A stretch of 64,000 bases of DNA from Bradyrhizobium diazoefficiens (GCF_016612535.1 NZ_JAENXS010000002.1:310001-374000); one strand, 5' to 3'. Shown: positions 22,010 to 32,620, counted from the first letter of the stretch. Numbers and translations: made by a program. The notes: a model not told the origin generated them from the sequence alone.

Positions 22010-22969
22010 ATGAATGGGCAAGCCCCCCAGCATCACGCGGCCCGTGTCGAGGCCGCCATTGCATCAGGCCAGGCGGCTCGTTCCGCGCTCGTGGCCTCTT
22101 GGCGCCGTTCGTCGCGATTGCATCGTCTCGACCCGTCCGGCCGCGGCGTGCCGGAGCGGCTGACGGAAGCGGAACTCCGCGAGGCGCGCGAGCGCATCGC
22201 GCCGTTGCTTGCTGCTGCGCGGGGCGCGATGGATCGGCTCCATCACGCGGTCGGCGCCGCCGGCTGTTGCGTGCTGCTTGCCGACGGCGAGGGCGTGCCG
22301 GTCGATCGTCGCGGCACGCCGGCAGACGACACCACCTTTCAATCCTGGGGCCTGTGGACCGGAGCGCTCTGGAGCGAGGAGCACGAGGGCACCAATGGCA
22401 TCGGCACCTGCCTCGTCGAGCAGCGGCCGCTGACGATCGACCGCGACCAGCATTTTTTCACCCGCAACACGCTTCTGAGCTGCACCGCCATTCCGATCTA
22501 CGACCATGAGGCGGCCCTCGCAGGCGTCCTCGACGTCTCCTCCTGCCGGGCCGACCGGACCGATGCGTTCTCCAATCTGATCGCGCTCGCGGCAAGCGAG
22601 GCGGCAAAGCGCATCGAGGCCGATCTGTTTCGCAGGGCGTTCGCCCATGCGCGCATCGTATTGACGCATGGCCCGGACGGCCAGTGCAGCGGCCTCGTTG
22701 CGGTCGATGCGGATGATCTCGTGGTAGGTGCGACCCGGTCCGCCCGGGTGGGATTGGGGATCGCGCCCGGCCGTCCGCTGCAGCCGGTGCCTGCAACCGA
22801 TCTGTTCGGCGGCGATGCGGCTCATGACCACCTCGCCGGCGGTCAGCGCGTGGTGGTGCAGCGGGCGTTGTTGCGCGCGGGTGGCAACGTGTCGGCAGCC
22901 GCCAAGGCCCTCGGCGTCAGCCGAGCCACGCTGCACAGGAAGCTCAAGCGGTTCGAGCTCAAGCACTAG
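22010..22969 (+). CDS. AcoR-like regulator: GAF domain plus Fis-type helix-turn-helix, no AAA+ domain
   Basis: Putative activator of 319 residues. The N-terminal region and GAF domain (about 60-200: MDRLHHAVGAAGCCVLLADG, EEHEGTNGIGTCLVE, TLLSCTAIPIYDHEAALAGV) match AcoR/DhaR-type sensors; the C-terminus is a Fis-like HTH (GGNVSAAAKALGVSRATLHR). The sigma-54-interacting AAA+ module normally between them is absent: no Walker A loop is visible. Start at ATG 22010 behind CGGAGGAAACAG. Just upstream of an aldehyde dehydrogenase with a palindromic operator candidate, its likely target. The stop codon lies within a repeat element. Confidence 0.85.
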   Translation: MNGQAPQHHAARVEAAIASGQAARSALVASWRRSSRLHRLDPSGRGVPERLTEAELREARERIAPLLAAARGAMDRLHHAVGAAGCCVLLADGEGVPVDRRGTPADDTTFQSWGLWTGALWSEEHEGTNGIGTCLVEQRPLTIDRDQHFFTRNTLLSCTAIPIYDHEAALAGVLDVSSCRADRTDAFSNLIALAASEAAKRIEADLFRRAFAHARIVLTHGPDGQCSGLVAVDADDLVVGATRSARVGLGIAPGRPLQPVPATDLFGGDAAHDHLAGGQRVVVQRALLRAGGNVSAAAKALGVSRATLHRKLKRFELKH

Positions 22970-23074
22970 AGCGTTTTCCAGCGAAGTGGATAGCGGTTCG
23001 CGTGAAGAAAACGCGTCAAAACAAAAAAATCTAGAGCTTCCGTTCCGATTCTATCGGAACGGAAAAAGCTCTAG
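22966..23074. repeat. Interspersed repeat, family C, with hairpin and GAF-regulator stop codon
   Basis: Begins CTAGAGCGTTTTCCAGCGAA and ends GGAAAAAGCTCTAG. The 3' half (23031-23074) folds into a long hairpin with CCGTTCCGAT/ATCGGAACGG arms flanked by CTAGAGCTT/AAGCTCTAG. The TAG stop of the upstream gene is part of the element's left end. Could act as its transcription terminator. Confidence 0.75.
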
Positions 23075-23104
23075 GGATCACGCCGATATCGCTGCCGTCC
23101 GCAT

Positions 23105-23130
23105 GACCTGTCGCAGAACTGCGACAGGTC
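23105..23130. promoter_or_regulatory. Perfect 12-bp palindrome, candidate operator for the aldehyde dehydrogenase
   Basis: GACCTGTCGCAG, a 2-base AA spacer, then its exact reverse complement CTGCGACAGGTC. Placed about 110 bases before the dehydrogenase start and 135 bases after the GAF-HTH regulator gene. The dyad fits a dimeric Fis-type HTH site; the assignment is inference from position. Confidence 0.65.
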
Positions 23131-23159
23131 AGCCCGGCCATCGTTCCCGCCCGGGCTGA
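23129..23159 (+). promoter_or_regulatory. Second inverted repeat in the aldehyde dehydrogenase leader
   Basis: TCAGCCCGG (23129-23137) and CCGGGCTGA (23151-23159), 9-bp perfect arms with a 13-nt loop, overlapping the last two bases of the palindromic operator. It could be an RNA hairpin or second protein site. Confidence 0.4.
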
Positions 23160-23240
23160 CAGAAAACACCCCCTGCGACATCGTCGGCGCAAGTCGTGAA
23201 CACACGACGATTGCGCCAACAGCAACATCGGGAGTGATCA

Positions 23241-24758
23241 ATGAACAAGGTCGAATTTCTCAGCGTTATCAAAGTTCCCTTCGCCGCGCGCTATGACAAC
23301 TTCATCGGCGGCAAGTTCGTCGCGCCGGCTTCCGGCCGGTATTTCGACAATGCCTCGCCGGTGACGGGTCAGATCGTCTGCAAGATCGCGCGCTCCGACC
23401 AGCAGGACGTCGAAGCCGCTCTCGACGCGGCGCATGCCGCCAAGGACGGCTGGGCGCGCACCAGCGTTGCCGAACGCGCCGCGATCCTGAACAGGATCGC
23501 CGACCGCATGGAGGAGAATCTCGAGCGGCTCGCAATCGCCGAGACCTGGGATAACGGCAAACCGATCCGCGAGACCCGCGCCGCCGACATTCCGCTCGCG
23601 ATCGATCACTTCCGCTATTTCGCCGGGGTCGTCCGCGGCCAGGAAGGCTCGATCGGCGAGATCGACCACGACACCATCGCCTATCATTTCCACGAGCCGC
23701 TCGGCGTGGTCGGCCAGATCATTCCCTGGAACTTCCCGCTGCTGATGGCGTGCTGGAAGCTCGCGCCGGCGCTCGCCGCCGGCAACTGCGTGGTGCTGAA
23801 GCCGGCCGAGCAGACGCCAGCCTCGATCATGGTCTGGGCCGAGATCGTCGGCGATCTGCTCCCGCCCGGCGTTCTCAACATCGTCAATGGCTTTGGTCTC
23901 GAAGCCGGCAAGCCGCTGGCCTCCAGTCCACGGATTGCCAAAATCGCCTTCACCGGCGAGACCTCGACCGGCCGGCTGATCATGCAATATGCCAGCCAGA
24001 ACCTCATTCCCGTGACGCTGGAGCTCGGCGGCAAATCGCCGAACATCTTCTTCAAGGACGTCCCCGCCGAGGATGACGATTTCTTCGACAAGGCGATCGA
24101 AGGTTTCGTCATGTTCGCGCTGAACCAAGGCGAGGTCTGTACCTGTCCGAGCCGGGCACTGGTGCACGCGGATATCTACGATCGCTTCATGGAGCGGGCG
24201 CTGACGCGCGTCGCCGCCATCAAGCAGGGCGATCCGCGCGACGCCGACACCATGATCGGCGCTCAGGCCTCGGGCGAACAGTTGGAAAAAATCCTCTCCT
24301 ACATCGACATCGGCAAACAGGAGGGCGCGAAGGTGCTCGCTGGCGGCGGACGCGCAAACCTCGCCGGCGATCTCGCCAGCGGCTTCTATGTCCAACCGAC
24401 GGTGTTCGAGGGCCACAACAAGATGCGAATCTTCCAGGAGGAGATCTTTGGCCCCGTCGTCTCCGTCACGACCTTCAGGAACGACGACGAGGCGCTCGCC
24501 ATCGCCAACGACACGCTCTACGGCCTCGGGGCCGGCGTCTGGAGCCGCGATGCCAACCGCTGCTATCGCTTCGGCCGCGCGATCCAGGCCGGCCGGGTCT
24601 GGACCAACTGCTACCACGCCTACCCCGCCCATGCGGCGTTCGGCGGCTACAAGCAGTCGGGCGTCGGGCGCGAAACCCACAAGATGATGCTCGATCACTA
24701 CCAGCAGACCAAGAACCTCCTGGTCAGCTATAGCCCAAAGAAGCTCGGATTCTTCTGA
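23241..24758 (+). CDS. NAD-dependent aldehyde dehydrogenase (AcoD/ExaC/AldB-like)
   Basis: Oxidises aldehydes to acids; 505 residues, one complete ALDH domain. Substrate/cofactor motifs: [31 protein letters not shown], catalytic Glu in [12 protein letters not shown], nucleophile Cys in [15 protein letters not shown], and the C-terminal [13 protein letters not shown]. The [11 protein letters not shown] form and start region resemble acetaldehyde dehydrogenases of ethanol/acetoin catabolism. Preceded by an adjacent GAF-HTH regulator and a palindromic operator candidate, so inducible control by aldehyde or its precursor is likely. RBS is CGGGAGTGATC. Confidence 0.95.
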   Translation: MNKVEFLSVIKVPFAARYDNFIGGKFVAPASGRYFDNASPVTGQIVCKIARSDQQDVEAALDAAHAAKDGWARTSVAERAAILNRIADRMEENLERLAIAETWDNGKPIRETRAADIPLAIDHFRYFAGVVRGQEGSIGEIDHDTIAYHFHEPLGVVGQIIPWNFPLLMACWKLAPALAAGNCVVLKPAEQTPASIMVWAEIVGDLLPPGVLNIVNGFGLEAGKPLASSPRIAKIAFTGETSTGRLIMQYASQNLIPVTLELGGKSPNIFFKDVPAEDDDFFDKAIEGFVMFALNQGEVCTCPSRALVHADIYDRFMERALTRVAAIKQGDPRDADTMIGAQASGEQLEKILSYIDIGKQEGAKVLAGGGRANLAGDLASGFYVQPTVFEGHNKMRIFQEEIFGPVVSVTTFRNDDEALAIANDTLYGLGAGVWSRDANRCYRFGRAIQAGRVWTNCYHAYPAHAAFGGYKQSGVGRETHKMMLDHYQQTKNLLVSYSPKKLGFF

Positions 24759-24770
24759 TCCGGCAGGAGA

Positions 24771-24794
24771 GGGCGGCGCTCATCTGCGCCGCCC
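24771..24794 (+). terminator. Terminator-like hairpin after aldehyde dehydrogenase
   Basis: GGGCGGCGC-TCATCT-GCGCCGCCC, a 9-bp perfect GC stem with 6-nt loop, 12 bases after the stop. The tail (GTTCCGGGCTGTTG) is not T-rich. Confidence 0.55.
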
Positions 24795-24900
24795 GTTCCG
24801 GGCTGTTGTCTATGCGGCCTACCGTCATCCGCCTGTCAGAGTTTTAAGACAAGACGGCAAGCCCGGCATTGATACGATGCCGTGAAGATGGAGGCTTGCC

Positions 24901-26280
24901 ATGACGAACAATCGTTCCCGACGGACGCTGCGTGCTGGAGCGATGTTGTTCGGCGCGGCGCTGCTGCCGATGTCGATGGCGTGCGCGCAGACCGCCCCGG
25001 TGCCATCAGGCACAAAACCCTTCCTGACCGTCGATGGCAAGGCGCCGCTGATCCTCGGACATCGCGGCGTGCCGGGACTGGTGCCCGAAGAGACCGAGGC
25101 CTCGTATGACCTCGCCGCGGCGCTCGGAGCCGACGCGCTCGAAGAGGATTTGCACCTCACCAAGGATTGCGTCCTGGTCGCGCGGCACAACCCCTGGCTC
25201 GCCGACAACACCAACGTTGCCGAGGTGGCGAAGACCAATGCGGCGGTCGCAGCGCGCAAGCGCACGGTGCCCGGTGTGCGCGTCAAGGCGCCTTCTCCCA
25301 CCAACGGTCCAGCCGACTACCTCGTCGACCTAACCGATCCGGCCGATCCCAAATCGGTGCTGAAGTCACTGATCGTCGACGGCGAAGATCACACCAATGA
25401 CTGGTCGATCACCGACTTCACCATGGCCGAGCTGAAGGGCTGGATTGGCGGCACCACCTATGATGCCGCCAGCGAGCGGCCGAAGGTGTTCAACGGCAAA
25501 TTCCCGGTCATCAGCTTCCAGGACATCCTCGATATCGCCAAGGCCAAGAGCAAGGAGACGGGGCGTTCCATCGCCGTCTATCCGGAAACCAAAAATCCGA
25601 CCTGGAATAACGCCCAGGCCATCGCCAATGGCTGCGGCGCGCCGGGCAGCCATCCGCTCGAGGATGCCCTGATCAAGATCGTCAAGGATAACGGCCTCAA
25701 CACCAAGGACGCTCCGATCTTCGTTCAAAGCTTCGAGCCCGGCAGCCTGAAATATATGCGCAGCCATGGCCTGGAGACCCGGCAGGTCCAGCTCGTCGAC
25801 GGCAACGGGATCGACTTCAAAACCGGCAAGGTCCTGCTCAACAACATCACCAATTCCCGTCCGTACGACTGGACGGTTGCCGGCGACGCGCGGCTGTACG
25901 ATGCGATGTTGACCCCTGCCGGCCTTGCCGAGATCAAGACCTATGCCGACGGCATTGGGCCGTGGAAGGCCTATATCGTGCCGCTCAAGATCGCGCCGTG
26001 GAAGGACGCCAATGCCGACGGCACGCCCTACAAGGGCGCGACGCCTGAGGCTTCGACGCAGGATGCAACGAGCCTGATTGCCGACGCCCACAAGCTCGGC
26101 CTGTTCGTGCACGTCTTCACGTTCCGGAACGAGAAGAAATATCTGGCTGCCGACTATCGCGCCGATCCGGGCCTGGAATATCTCAAATTCTTCCGTCTCG
26201 GCGTCGATGGGGTCTTCACCGACTTCACGCATACCGGCGTTGCCGCCCGTGCGGCGTATCTGCGCGAGCTCGGCTGGTGA
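24901..26280 (+). CDS. Secreted glycerophosphodiester phosphodiesterase
   Basis: Hydrolyses glycerophosphodiesters to sn-glycerol 3-phosphate and an alcohol, probably in the periplasm. 459 residues with an N-terminal signal peptide (RAGAMLFGAALLPMSMACAQ), then the GDPD barrel: LGHRGVPGLVPEET, LEEDLHLTKDCVLVARHNP and C-terminal LEYLKFFRLGVDGVFTDF. It is longer than cytosolic GlpQ-like enzymes, with an insert after the first catalytic block typical of periplasmic forms. RBS GATGGAGGCTTGCC. No glycerol-phosphate transporter is adjacent. Confidence 0.92.
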   Translation: MTNNRSRRTLRAGAMLFGAALLPMSMACAQTAPVPSGTKPFLTVDGKAPLILGHRGVPGLVPEETEASYDLAAALGADALEEDLHLTKDCVLVARHNPWLADNTNVAEVAKTNAAVAARKRTVPGVRVKAPSPTNGPADYLVDLTDPADPKSVLKSLIVDGEDHTNDWSITDFTMAELKGWIGGTTYDAASERPKVFNGKFPVISFQDILDIAKAKSKETGRSIAVYPETKNPTWNNAQAIANGCGAPGSHPLEDALIKIVKDNGLNTKDAPIFVQSFEPGSLKYMRSHGLETRQVQLVDGNGIDFKTGKVLLNNITNSRPYDWTVAGDARLYDAMLTPAGLAEIKTYADGIGPWKAYIVPLKIAPWKDANADGTPYKGATPEASTQDATSLIADAHKLGLFVHVFTFRNEKKYLAADYRADPGLEYLKFFRLGVDGVFTDFTHTGVAARAAYLRELGW

Positions 26281-26449
26281 GGCGGGCGTCGCGGGAGCCA
26301 AATGTTGCCTGATCAAGCCTAAAGGTTTTGCAAAGTTTCGGCCACGTTGCAGTGCGGCATAATGAAAGTCGTGCCATGTCGCTGCGGTGCTTTCGCACGC
26401 GATTGAGTTGGGTTAGAGAGGGCTTAGTTTTCTCTGACCCGGAATTCTC

Positions 26450-27472
26450 ATGGCCGCCCCCAAGAAAGCCGCCGCAAGCAGCCCACAAGACAAGACCAAC
26501 GGCGGTTCGCCCCCGGAATTCACCAGGGAGCAGGAGCTGAAGGCGCTCCGCGACATGCTCCTGATCCGGCGATTCGAGGAAAAGGCCGGTCAGCTCTACG
26601 GCATGGGCGCGATCGGTGGTTTCTGCCACCTCTATATTGGCCAGGAGGCCGTGGTGGTCGGCATGCAGATGGCCCTGAAACAGGGCGATCAGGTCATCAC
26701 CGGCTATCGCGATCATGGCCATATGCTCGCGACCGGTATGGAGGCCAAGGGCGTGATGGCCGAGCTCACGGGACGCCGCGGCGGCTATTCCAAGGGCAAG
26801 GGCGGCTCCATGCACATGTTCAGCAAGGAGAAGCACTTTTACGGCGGTCACGGCATCGTCGGCGCGCAGGTCTCGCTAGGCACCGGTCTCGCCTTCGCCA
26901 ATCACTATCGCGATAACGACAATGTCAGCGTCACCTATTTCGGCGATGGCGCGGCCAACCAGGGTCAGGTCTATGAGAGCTTCAACATGGCGGAGCTCTG
27001 GAAACTGCCGGTGATTTACGTCATCGAAAACAACCGTTACGCCATGGGCACCTCGGTCTCGCGCGCTTCGGCGCAGCAGGATTTCTCCAAGCGCGGCGCA
27101 TCCTTCAACATTCCCGGCCTGCAGGTCGACGGCATGGACGTTCGCGCCGTCAAGGCCGCCGGTGACGAGGCTGCCGCCTGGTGCCGCGCCGGCAAGGGGC
27201 CGATGATTCTGGAAATGCAGACCTACCGCTATCGCGGCCATTCGATGTCCGACCCTGCAAAATACCGCACGCGCGAGGAGGTCGAGAAGGTCCGCCACGA
27301 CCAGGATCCAATCGAGCAGGTGCGTAACCGTCTGCTGGAGGCCAAGGTGAGCGAGGCCGACCTCAAGGCAATCGACGCCGAGGTGCGCGACATCGTCAAC
27401 GCGTCCGCCGACTTTGCCCAGCATGATCCCGAGCCGGATGCCGCCGAGCTCTGGACCGACGTTTATCGCTGA
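26450..27472 (+). CDS. pdhA: Pyruvate dehydrogenase E1 component, alpha subunit
   Basis: Thiamine-diphosphate-binding half of E1, which decarboxylates pyruvate for acetyl-CoA formation. 340 residues; Ala/Lys-rich lead, then [38 protein letters not shown], the ThDP/Mg motif [18 protein letters not shown] ... VIENNRY and the phosphorylation-loop-like [11 protein letters not shown]. First gene of the PDH cluster; pdhB starts 29 bases later. Its own promoter must be in the 169 bases upstream. Heterotetrameric E1 (alpha2beta2) is the alphaproteobacterial and mitochondrial arrangement. Confidence 0.98.
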   Translation: MAAPKKAAASSPQDKTNGGSPPEFTREQELKALRDMLLIRRFEEKAGQLYGMGAIGGFCHLYIGQEAVVVGMQMALKQGDQVITGYRDHGHMLATGMEAKGVMAELTGRRGGYSKGKGGSMHMFSKEKHFYGGHGIVGAQVSLGTGLAFANHYRDNDNVSVTYFGDGAANQGQVYESFNMAELWKLPVIYVIENNRYAMGTSVSRASAQQDFSKRGASFNIPGLQVDGMDVRAVKAAGDEAAAWCRAGKGPMILEMQTYRYRGHSMSDPAKYRTREEVEKVRHDQDPIEQVRNRLLEAKVSEADLKAIDAEVRDIVNASADFAQHDPEPDAAELWTDVYR

Positions 27473-27501
27473 ACGCGCGCAAGCTTTCTCTTGGAGTCGA
27501 T

Positions 27502-28890
<1,389 letters not shown>

Positions 28891-28893
28891 GCC

Positions 28894-29196
28894 ATGGTGG
28901 GCCCGAAGGAGCAGCCATTGCCACCCGACGTCGTCGCCCGCGATGATGCGGTCGAGATCCTGCGCGTGTTCGTGCTGGACGGCGGGCTGTCGATGGCGTT
29001 CCAGCGCGCCTTCGAGGAGCCCGACATGTGGGGCCTGCTGCTGGTCGATCTCGCCCGCCACGCCGCGCGCGCCTATTCGCGCGAAAGCGAATACACCGAG
29101 GAGGACGCCATGAACCGGATCCTCGAGATGTTCCAGGCCGAGATCGAGCGTCCCACCGACACCGGCACGACGACACCGCGCGGGAAGGGACACTGA
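28894..29196 (+). CDS. DUF5076-like small protein within the pdh cluster
   Basis: 100 residues, acidic, no membrane segment. Features: PPDVVARDDAVEILRVFV, SMAFQRAFEEPDMWGLLLVD, ARHAARAYSRESEYTEEDA. I associate this with DUF5076, a small protein family found between pdhB and pdhC in Bradyrhizobiaceae. It starts 3 bases after pdhB and ends 2 bases before the deaminase gene, so it is translated as part of the operon. Function unknown; its position suggests a PDH accessory or regulator. Confidence 0.8.
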   Translation: MVGPKEQPLPPDVVARDDAVEILRVFVLDGGLSMAFQRAFEEPDMWGLLLVDLARHAARAYSRESEYTEEDAMNRILEMFQAEIERPTDTGTTTPRGKGH

Positions 29197-29198
29197 CC

Positions 29199-29651
29199 GT
29201 GGCGATCGAATCCTACCATTTCGATGTCATGCTGGAGGCGATCCGCGAGGCGCAGGATTCGATCGCGCAGGGCGGCCTGCCGATCGGCGCCGTGCTGACG
29301 CGCGACAACAAGATCATCGCCCGCGGCCACAACAACCGCGTGCAGGAGAACAACGTCATTCTGCACGGCGAGATGAGCTGCCTGCGTGAGGCCGGCGCGA
29401 TCTCGTTCCACGACACCGTCATGTACACCACGCTGTCGCCATGCTCGATGTGTGCCGGCGCGCTCGCTCTGTTCAAGGTCAAACTGGTGGTGATCGGGGA
29501 ATCCGTCACCTTCGAGGGATCCAAGGACATTCTCGACAAGTTCGGGATACCCTGGATCGATCTTGCCGACGACCGCTCCATCACCATGATGAAGAATTGG
29601 CGTTCCGTTCCCGCCAATGAGCGCCTGTGGCAAGGCGACATCGGCAACTAA
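29199..29651 (+). CDS. Nucleoside/cytosine deaminase-like zinc enzyme
   Basis: CDA-superfamily deaminase of 150 residues. The zinc site is intact: His-Glu in LHGEMSCL and two Cys in SPCSMCAGAL. The HGEMSCLREAG context and lengths resemble fungal cytosine deaminase more than tRNA adenosine deaminase TadA. Start set at GTG 29199 (VAIESYHFDVM) because AAGGGA lies 8 bases upstream; ATG 29229 would truncate the first helix. It sits between the DUF5076-like gene and pdhC, an unexpected partner for PDH. Substrate (cytosine, guanine or other) cannot be assigned. Confidence 0.88.
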   Translation: MAIESYHFDVMLEAIREAQDSIAQGGLPIGAVLTRDNKIIARGHNNRVQENNVILHGEMSCLREAGAISFHDTVMYTTLSPCSMCAGALALFKVKLVVIGESVTFEGSKDILDKFGIPWIDLADDRSITMMKNWRSVPANERLWQGDIGN

Positions 29652-29713
29652 ACCTGGTCTGTTCGTCCTCGCTTCCGGGGGCGACATTTTGAGAAGTTCT
29701 TCGTGAGGTCGGC

Positions 29714-31054
29714 ATGCCCATCAACATCCTGATGCCCGCTCTTTCGCCAACGATGGAGAAGGGCAACCTCGCCAAATGGCTGAAGAAGGAAGGCGACAAG
29801 GTCAAATCCGGCGACGTCATCGCCGAGATCGAGACCGACAAGGCCACCATGGAGGTCGAGGCCATTGATGAAGGCACGATCGCCAGGATCCTCGTGCCCG
29901 AGGGCACGCAGGACGTGCCGGTCAACGACGTGATCGCGGTACTCGCCGGCGAGGGCGAGGACGTGAAGGCGGCAGGTAGCGCGAAGCCCAGCGCTTCGGC
30001 TGCACCTCCGAAGGCTGCCGATACTCCCGCTGCAGCGCCGGCTCCTGCTGCGCCGAAAGCGCCGCCGCCGGCCGCGGCTGCAGCGCCGCAGGCCGCAGCA
30101 CCGGCGGCACGAGGCAACGGCCATGGCGGCCGCGTGTTCTCATCGCCGCTGGCGCGCCGTCTCGCCAAGGACGCCGGCATCGATGTCGGGATGGTCACCG
30201 GCACCGGCCCGCACGGCCGCGTGGTTGCGCGCGACGTCGAGCAGGCCAAATCAGGCAAAGGCCTCAAGGCACCCGCCGCGGCGCCGTCCGGTGCGCCGTC
30301 GATCGCGCCGACCATGTCGGACAAGCAGATCCTGTCGCTGTTCGAGCCGGGCTCCTACGAGGTCGTCCCGCATGACGGCATGCGCCGCACCATCGCGCAA
30401 CGCCTGACCGCGTCGATTCAGAACGTCCCGCACTTCTATCTCACCATCGACTGCGACATCGGCAAGCTGCTCGCGGCGCGCGAGGAGATCAACGCGGCTG
30501 CTCCCAAGGACAAGGACAAGAAGCCGCTCTACAAGATCTCGGTCAACGATTTCGTCATCAAGGCGATGGCGGTGGCGCTGCAGAAGATTCCGAACTGCAA
30601 TGTGAGCTGGACCGAAAGCGGCATGGTCAAGCACCACCATTCCGACGTCGGCGTTGCCGTGGCGATGCCCGGCGGCCTGATCACGCCGATCATCCGCAAG
30701 GCCGAGACCAAGACGCTCTCGACCATCTCCAACGAGATGAAGGATTTTGCCGCGCGCGCCCGCTCGCGCAAGCTGAAGCCGGAAGAGTACCAGGGCGGCA
30801 CAACGGCTGTCTCCAACCTCGGCATGTACGGCATCAGCCACTTCACCGCGGTGATCAACCCGCCGCATGCGACGATCCTCGCGGTCGGCACCAGCGAGGA
30901 GCGTCCGGTCGTGCGCGGTGGCAAGATCGAGATCGCGCAGATGATGAGCGTGACCTTGTCGTGCGATCACCGCGCCATCGACGGCGCGCTCGGCGCCGAA
31001 CTGATCGGCGCCTTCAAGCAGCTGATCGAAAACCCCGTCATGATGATGGTGTGA
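29714..31054 (+). CDS. pdhC: Dihydrolipoamide acetyltransferase, PDH E2 component
   Basis: Core acyltransferase of the pyruvate dehydrogenase complex, 446 residues. Order: one lipoyl domain (1-78; [10 protein letters not shown]), Ala/Pro linker (about 85-135), peripheral-subunit-binding domain (SSPLARRLAKDAGIDVGMVT), second linker, and catalytic domain from about 215 with MRRTIAQRLTASIQNVPHFY and active-site SCDHRAIDGALGAEL. In the E2 signature, AI replaces the more usual VV of DHRVVDG. Follows the deaminase gene by 62 bases; a palindromic repeat follows its stop. Confidence 0.98.
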   Translation: MPINILMPALSPTMEKGNLAKWLKKEGDKVKSGDVIAEIETDKATMEVEAIDEGTIARILVPEGTQDVPVNDVIAVLAGEGEDVKAAGSAKPSASAAPPKAADTPAAAPAPAAPKAPPPAAAAAPQAAAPAARGNGHGGRVFSSPLARRLAKDAGIDVGMVTGTGPHGRVVARDVEQAKSGKGLKAPAAAPSGAPSIAPTMSDKQILSLFEPGSYEVVPHDGMRRTIAQRLTASIQNVPHFYLTIDCDIGKLLAAREEINAAAPKDKDKKPLYKISVNDFVIKAMAVALQKIPNCNVSWTESGMVKHHHSDVGVAVAMPGGLITPIIRKAETKTLSTISNEMKDFAARARSRKLKPEEYQGGTTAVSNLGMYGISHFTAVINPPHATILAVGTSEERPVVRGGKIEIAQMMSVTLSCDHRAIDGALGAELIGAFKQLIENPVMMMV

Positions 31055-31069
31055 GAACCGAATTCGCGT

Positions 31070-31150
31070 CGTCATTGCGAGCGAAGCGAAGCAATCCAGG
31101 ACGTGACCGGCAGACTGGATTGCTTCGTCGCAAGAGCTCCTCGCAATGAT
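31070..31150. repeat. Interspersed palindromic repeat, family A copy 1
   Basis: Starts CGTCATTGCGAGCGAAGCGA, ends GAGCTCCTCGCAATGA. Arms CGAAGCAATCCAG and CTGGATTGCTTCG pair in the middle, TCATTGCGAG and CTCGCAATGA at the ends. Located between pdhC and lpdA. Confidence 0.85.
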
Positions 31151-31194
31151 GGTCTCGAACATTGAGGCCGGTTGAATGGGAACGAGCGCTAAGC

Positions 31195-32613
31195 ATGGCC
31201 GACACATCCTTCGACGTCATCATCATCGGCTCCGGCCCCGGCGGCTATGTCACCGCGATCCGCGCCGCCCAGCTCGGCCTCAAGACCGCGATCGTCGAGA
31301 AGTCGTATCTCGGCGGCATCTGCCTGAACTGGGGCTGCATCCCGACCAAGGCGCTGCTGCGCTCGGCCGAGATCTACCATTACATGCAGCACGCCAAGGA
31401 TTACGGCCTGTCGGCCGATAACGTGTCGTTCGACCCGAAGGCCGTCGTCCAGCGCTCGCGCGGCGTGTCGAAGCGGCTCAACGACGGCGTCGGCTTCCTG
31501 ATGAAGAAAAACAAGGTGAGCGTGATCTGGGGCGCCGCCTCGATCGACGCGCCTGGCAAGGTCACCGTGAAGAAGTCCGATGTCGAGGCGCCCAAGGGCG
31601 CGCTGGGCGAGGGCGCTTATCAGGCCAAGCACATCATCGTCGCCACCGGCGCGCGCCCGCGCGTGCTGCCCGGGCTCGAGCCCGACAAGAAGCTGATCTG
31701 GACCTATTTCGAGGCGATGGTGCCGGAGAAGATGCCGAAGTCGCTGCTGGTGATGGGGTCGGGCGCCATCGGCATCGAGTTCGCATCGTTCTTCAAGACG
31801 ATGGGATCGGACGTCACGGTGGTCGAGGTGCTGCCGCAGATCCTGCCGGTGGAGGACGCCGAGATCGCCGGGCTGGCACGCAAGCGGCTCGAGAAGCAGG
31901 GCATCAAGATCCTCACCAACACCGGCGTCGTCAAGCTGGAGAAGAAGAGCGACAGCGTGGTCGCAACGCTGGATGACGGCAAGACCAAGCAGACGGCCGA
32001 GTTCGAGCGCGTCATCTCGGCGGTCGGTGTCGTCGGCAATATCGAGAATCTCGGACTGGAGAAGCTCGGCGTCAAAACCGACCGCGGCTGCATCGTGATC
32101 GACGGCTACGGCAAGACCAACATTCCCGGCATCTACGCCATCGGTGACGTCGCCGGTCCGCCGATGCTGGCACACAAGGCCGAGCATGAGGGCGTCGTCT
32201 GCGTCGAAGCGATCAAGGGCCTGCATCCGCACCCCATGGACAAGCTTCTGATCCCCGGCTGCACCTATTGCAACCCGCAAGTGGCTTCCGTCGGCCTGAC
32301 TGAAGCCAAGGCCAAGGAGAACGGCCGCGAGATCCGCGTCGGCCGCTTCCCCTTCGTCGGCAACGGCAAGGCGATCGCGCTCGGTGAGGACCAAGGCCTG
32401 GTCAAGGTCATCTTCGACAAGAAGACCGGCCAGCTGCTCGGCGCCCACATGGTCGGTGCGGAGGTGACCGAGCTGATCCAGGGCTATGTCGTCGCCATGA
32501 ATTTGGAGACCACTGAGGAAGAGCTGATGCACACGGTGTTCCCGCATCCGACGCTGTCGGAGATGATGAAGGAAGCCGTGCTCGATGCCTATGGAAGGGT
32601 GTTGAATATCTGA
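31195..32613 (+). CDS. lpdA: Dihydrolipoyl dehydrogenase, E3 component
   Basis: FAD enzyme that reoxidises dihydrolipoamide with NAD. 472 residues. FAD-binding IIIGSGPGGYVTAIRAAQLG, redox disulfide GGICLNWGCIPTKAL, NAD-binding GSGAIGIEFASFFKTMG, second FAD motif GIYAIGDVAGPPMLAHKAEHEG, and the C-terminal His-Glu dyad region HTVFPHPTLSEMMKEAV. Start ATG 31195 (MADTSFDVII). Flanked on both sides by family A palindromic repeats, so it may have its own processing or expression unit within the pdh cluster. Confidence 0.98.
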   Translation: MADTSFDVIIIGSGPGGYVTAIRAAQLGLKTAIVEKSYLGGICLNWGCIPTKALLRSAEIYHYMQHAKDYGLSADNVSFDPKAVVQRSRGVSKRLNDGVGFLMKKNKVSVIWGAASIDAPGKVTVKKSDVEAPKGALGEGAYQAKHIIVATGARPRVLPGLEPDKKLIWTYFEAMVPEKMPKSLLVMGSGAIGIEFASFFKTMGSDVTVVEVLPQILPVEDAEIAGLARKRLEKQGIKILTNTGVVKLEKKSDSVVATLDDGKTKQTAEFERVISAVGVVGNIENLGLEKLGVKTDRGCIVIDGYGKTNIPGIYAIGDVAGPPMLAHKAEHEGVVCVEAIKGLHPHPMDKLLIPGCTYCNPQVASVGLTEAKAKENGREIRVGRFPFVGNGKAIALGEDQGLVKVIFDKKTGQLLGAHMVGAEVTELIQGYVVAMNLETTEEELMHTVFPHPTLSEMMKEAVLDAYGRVLNI

Positions 32614-32620
32614 CCGCCGC

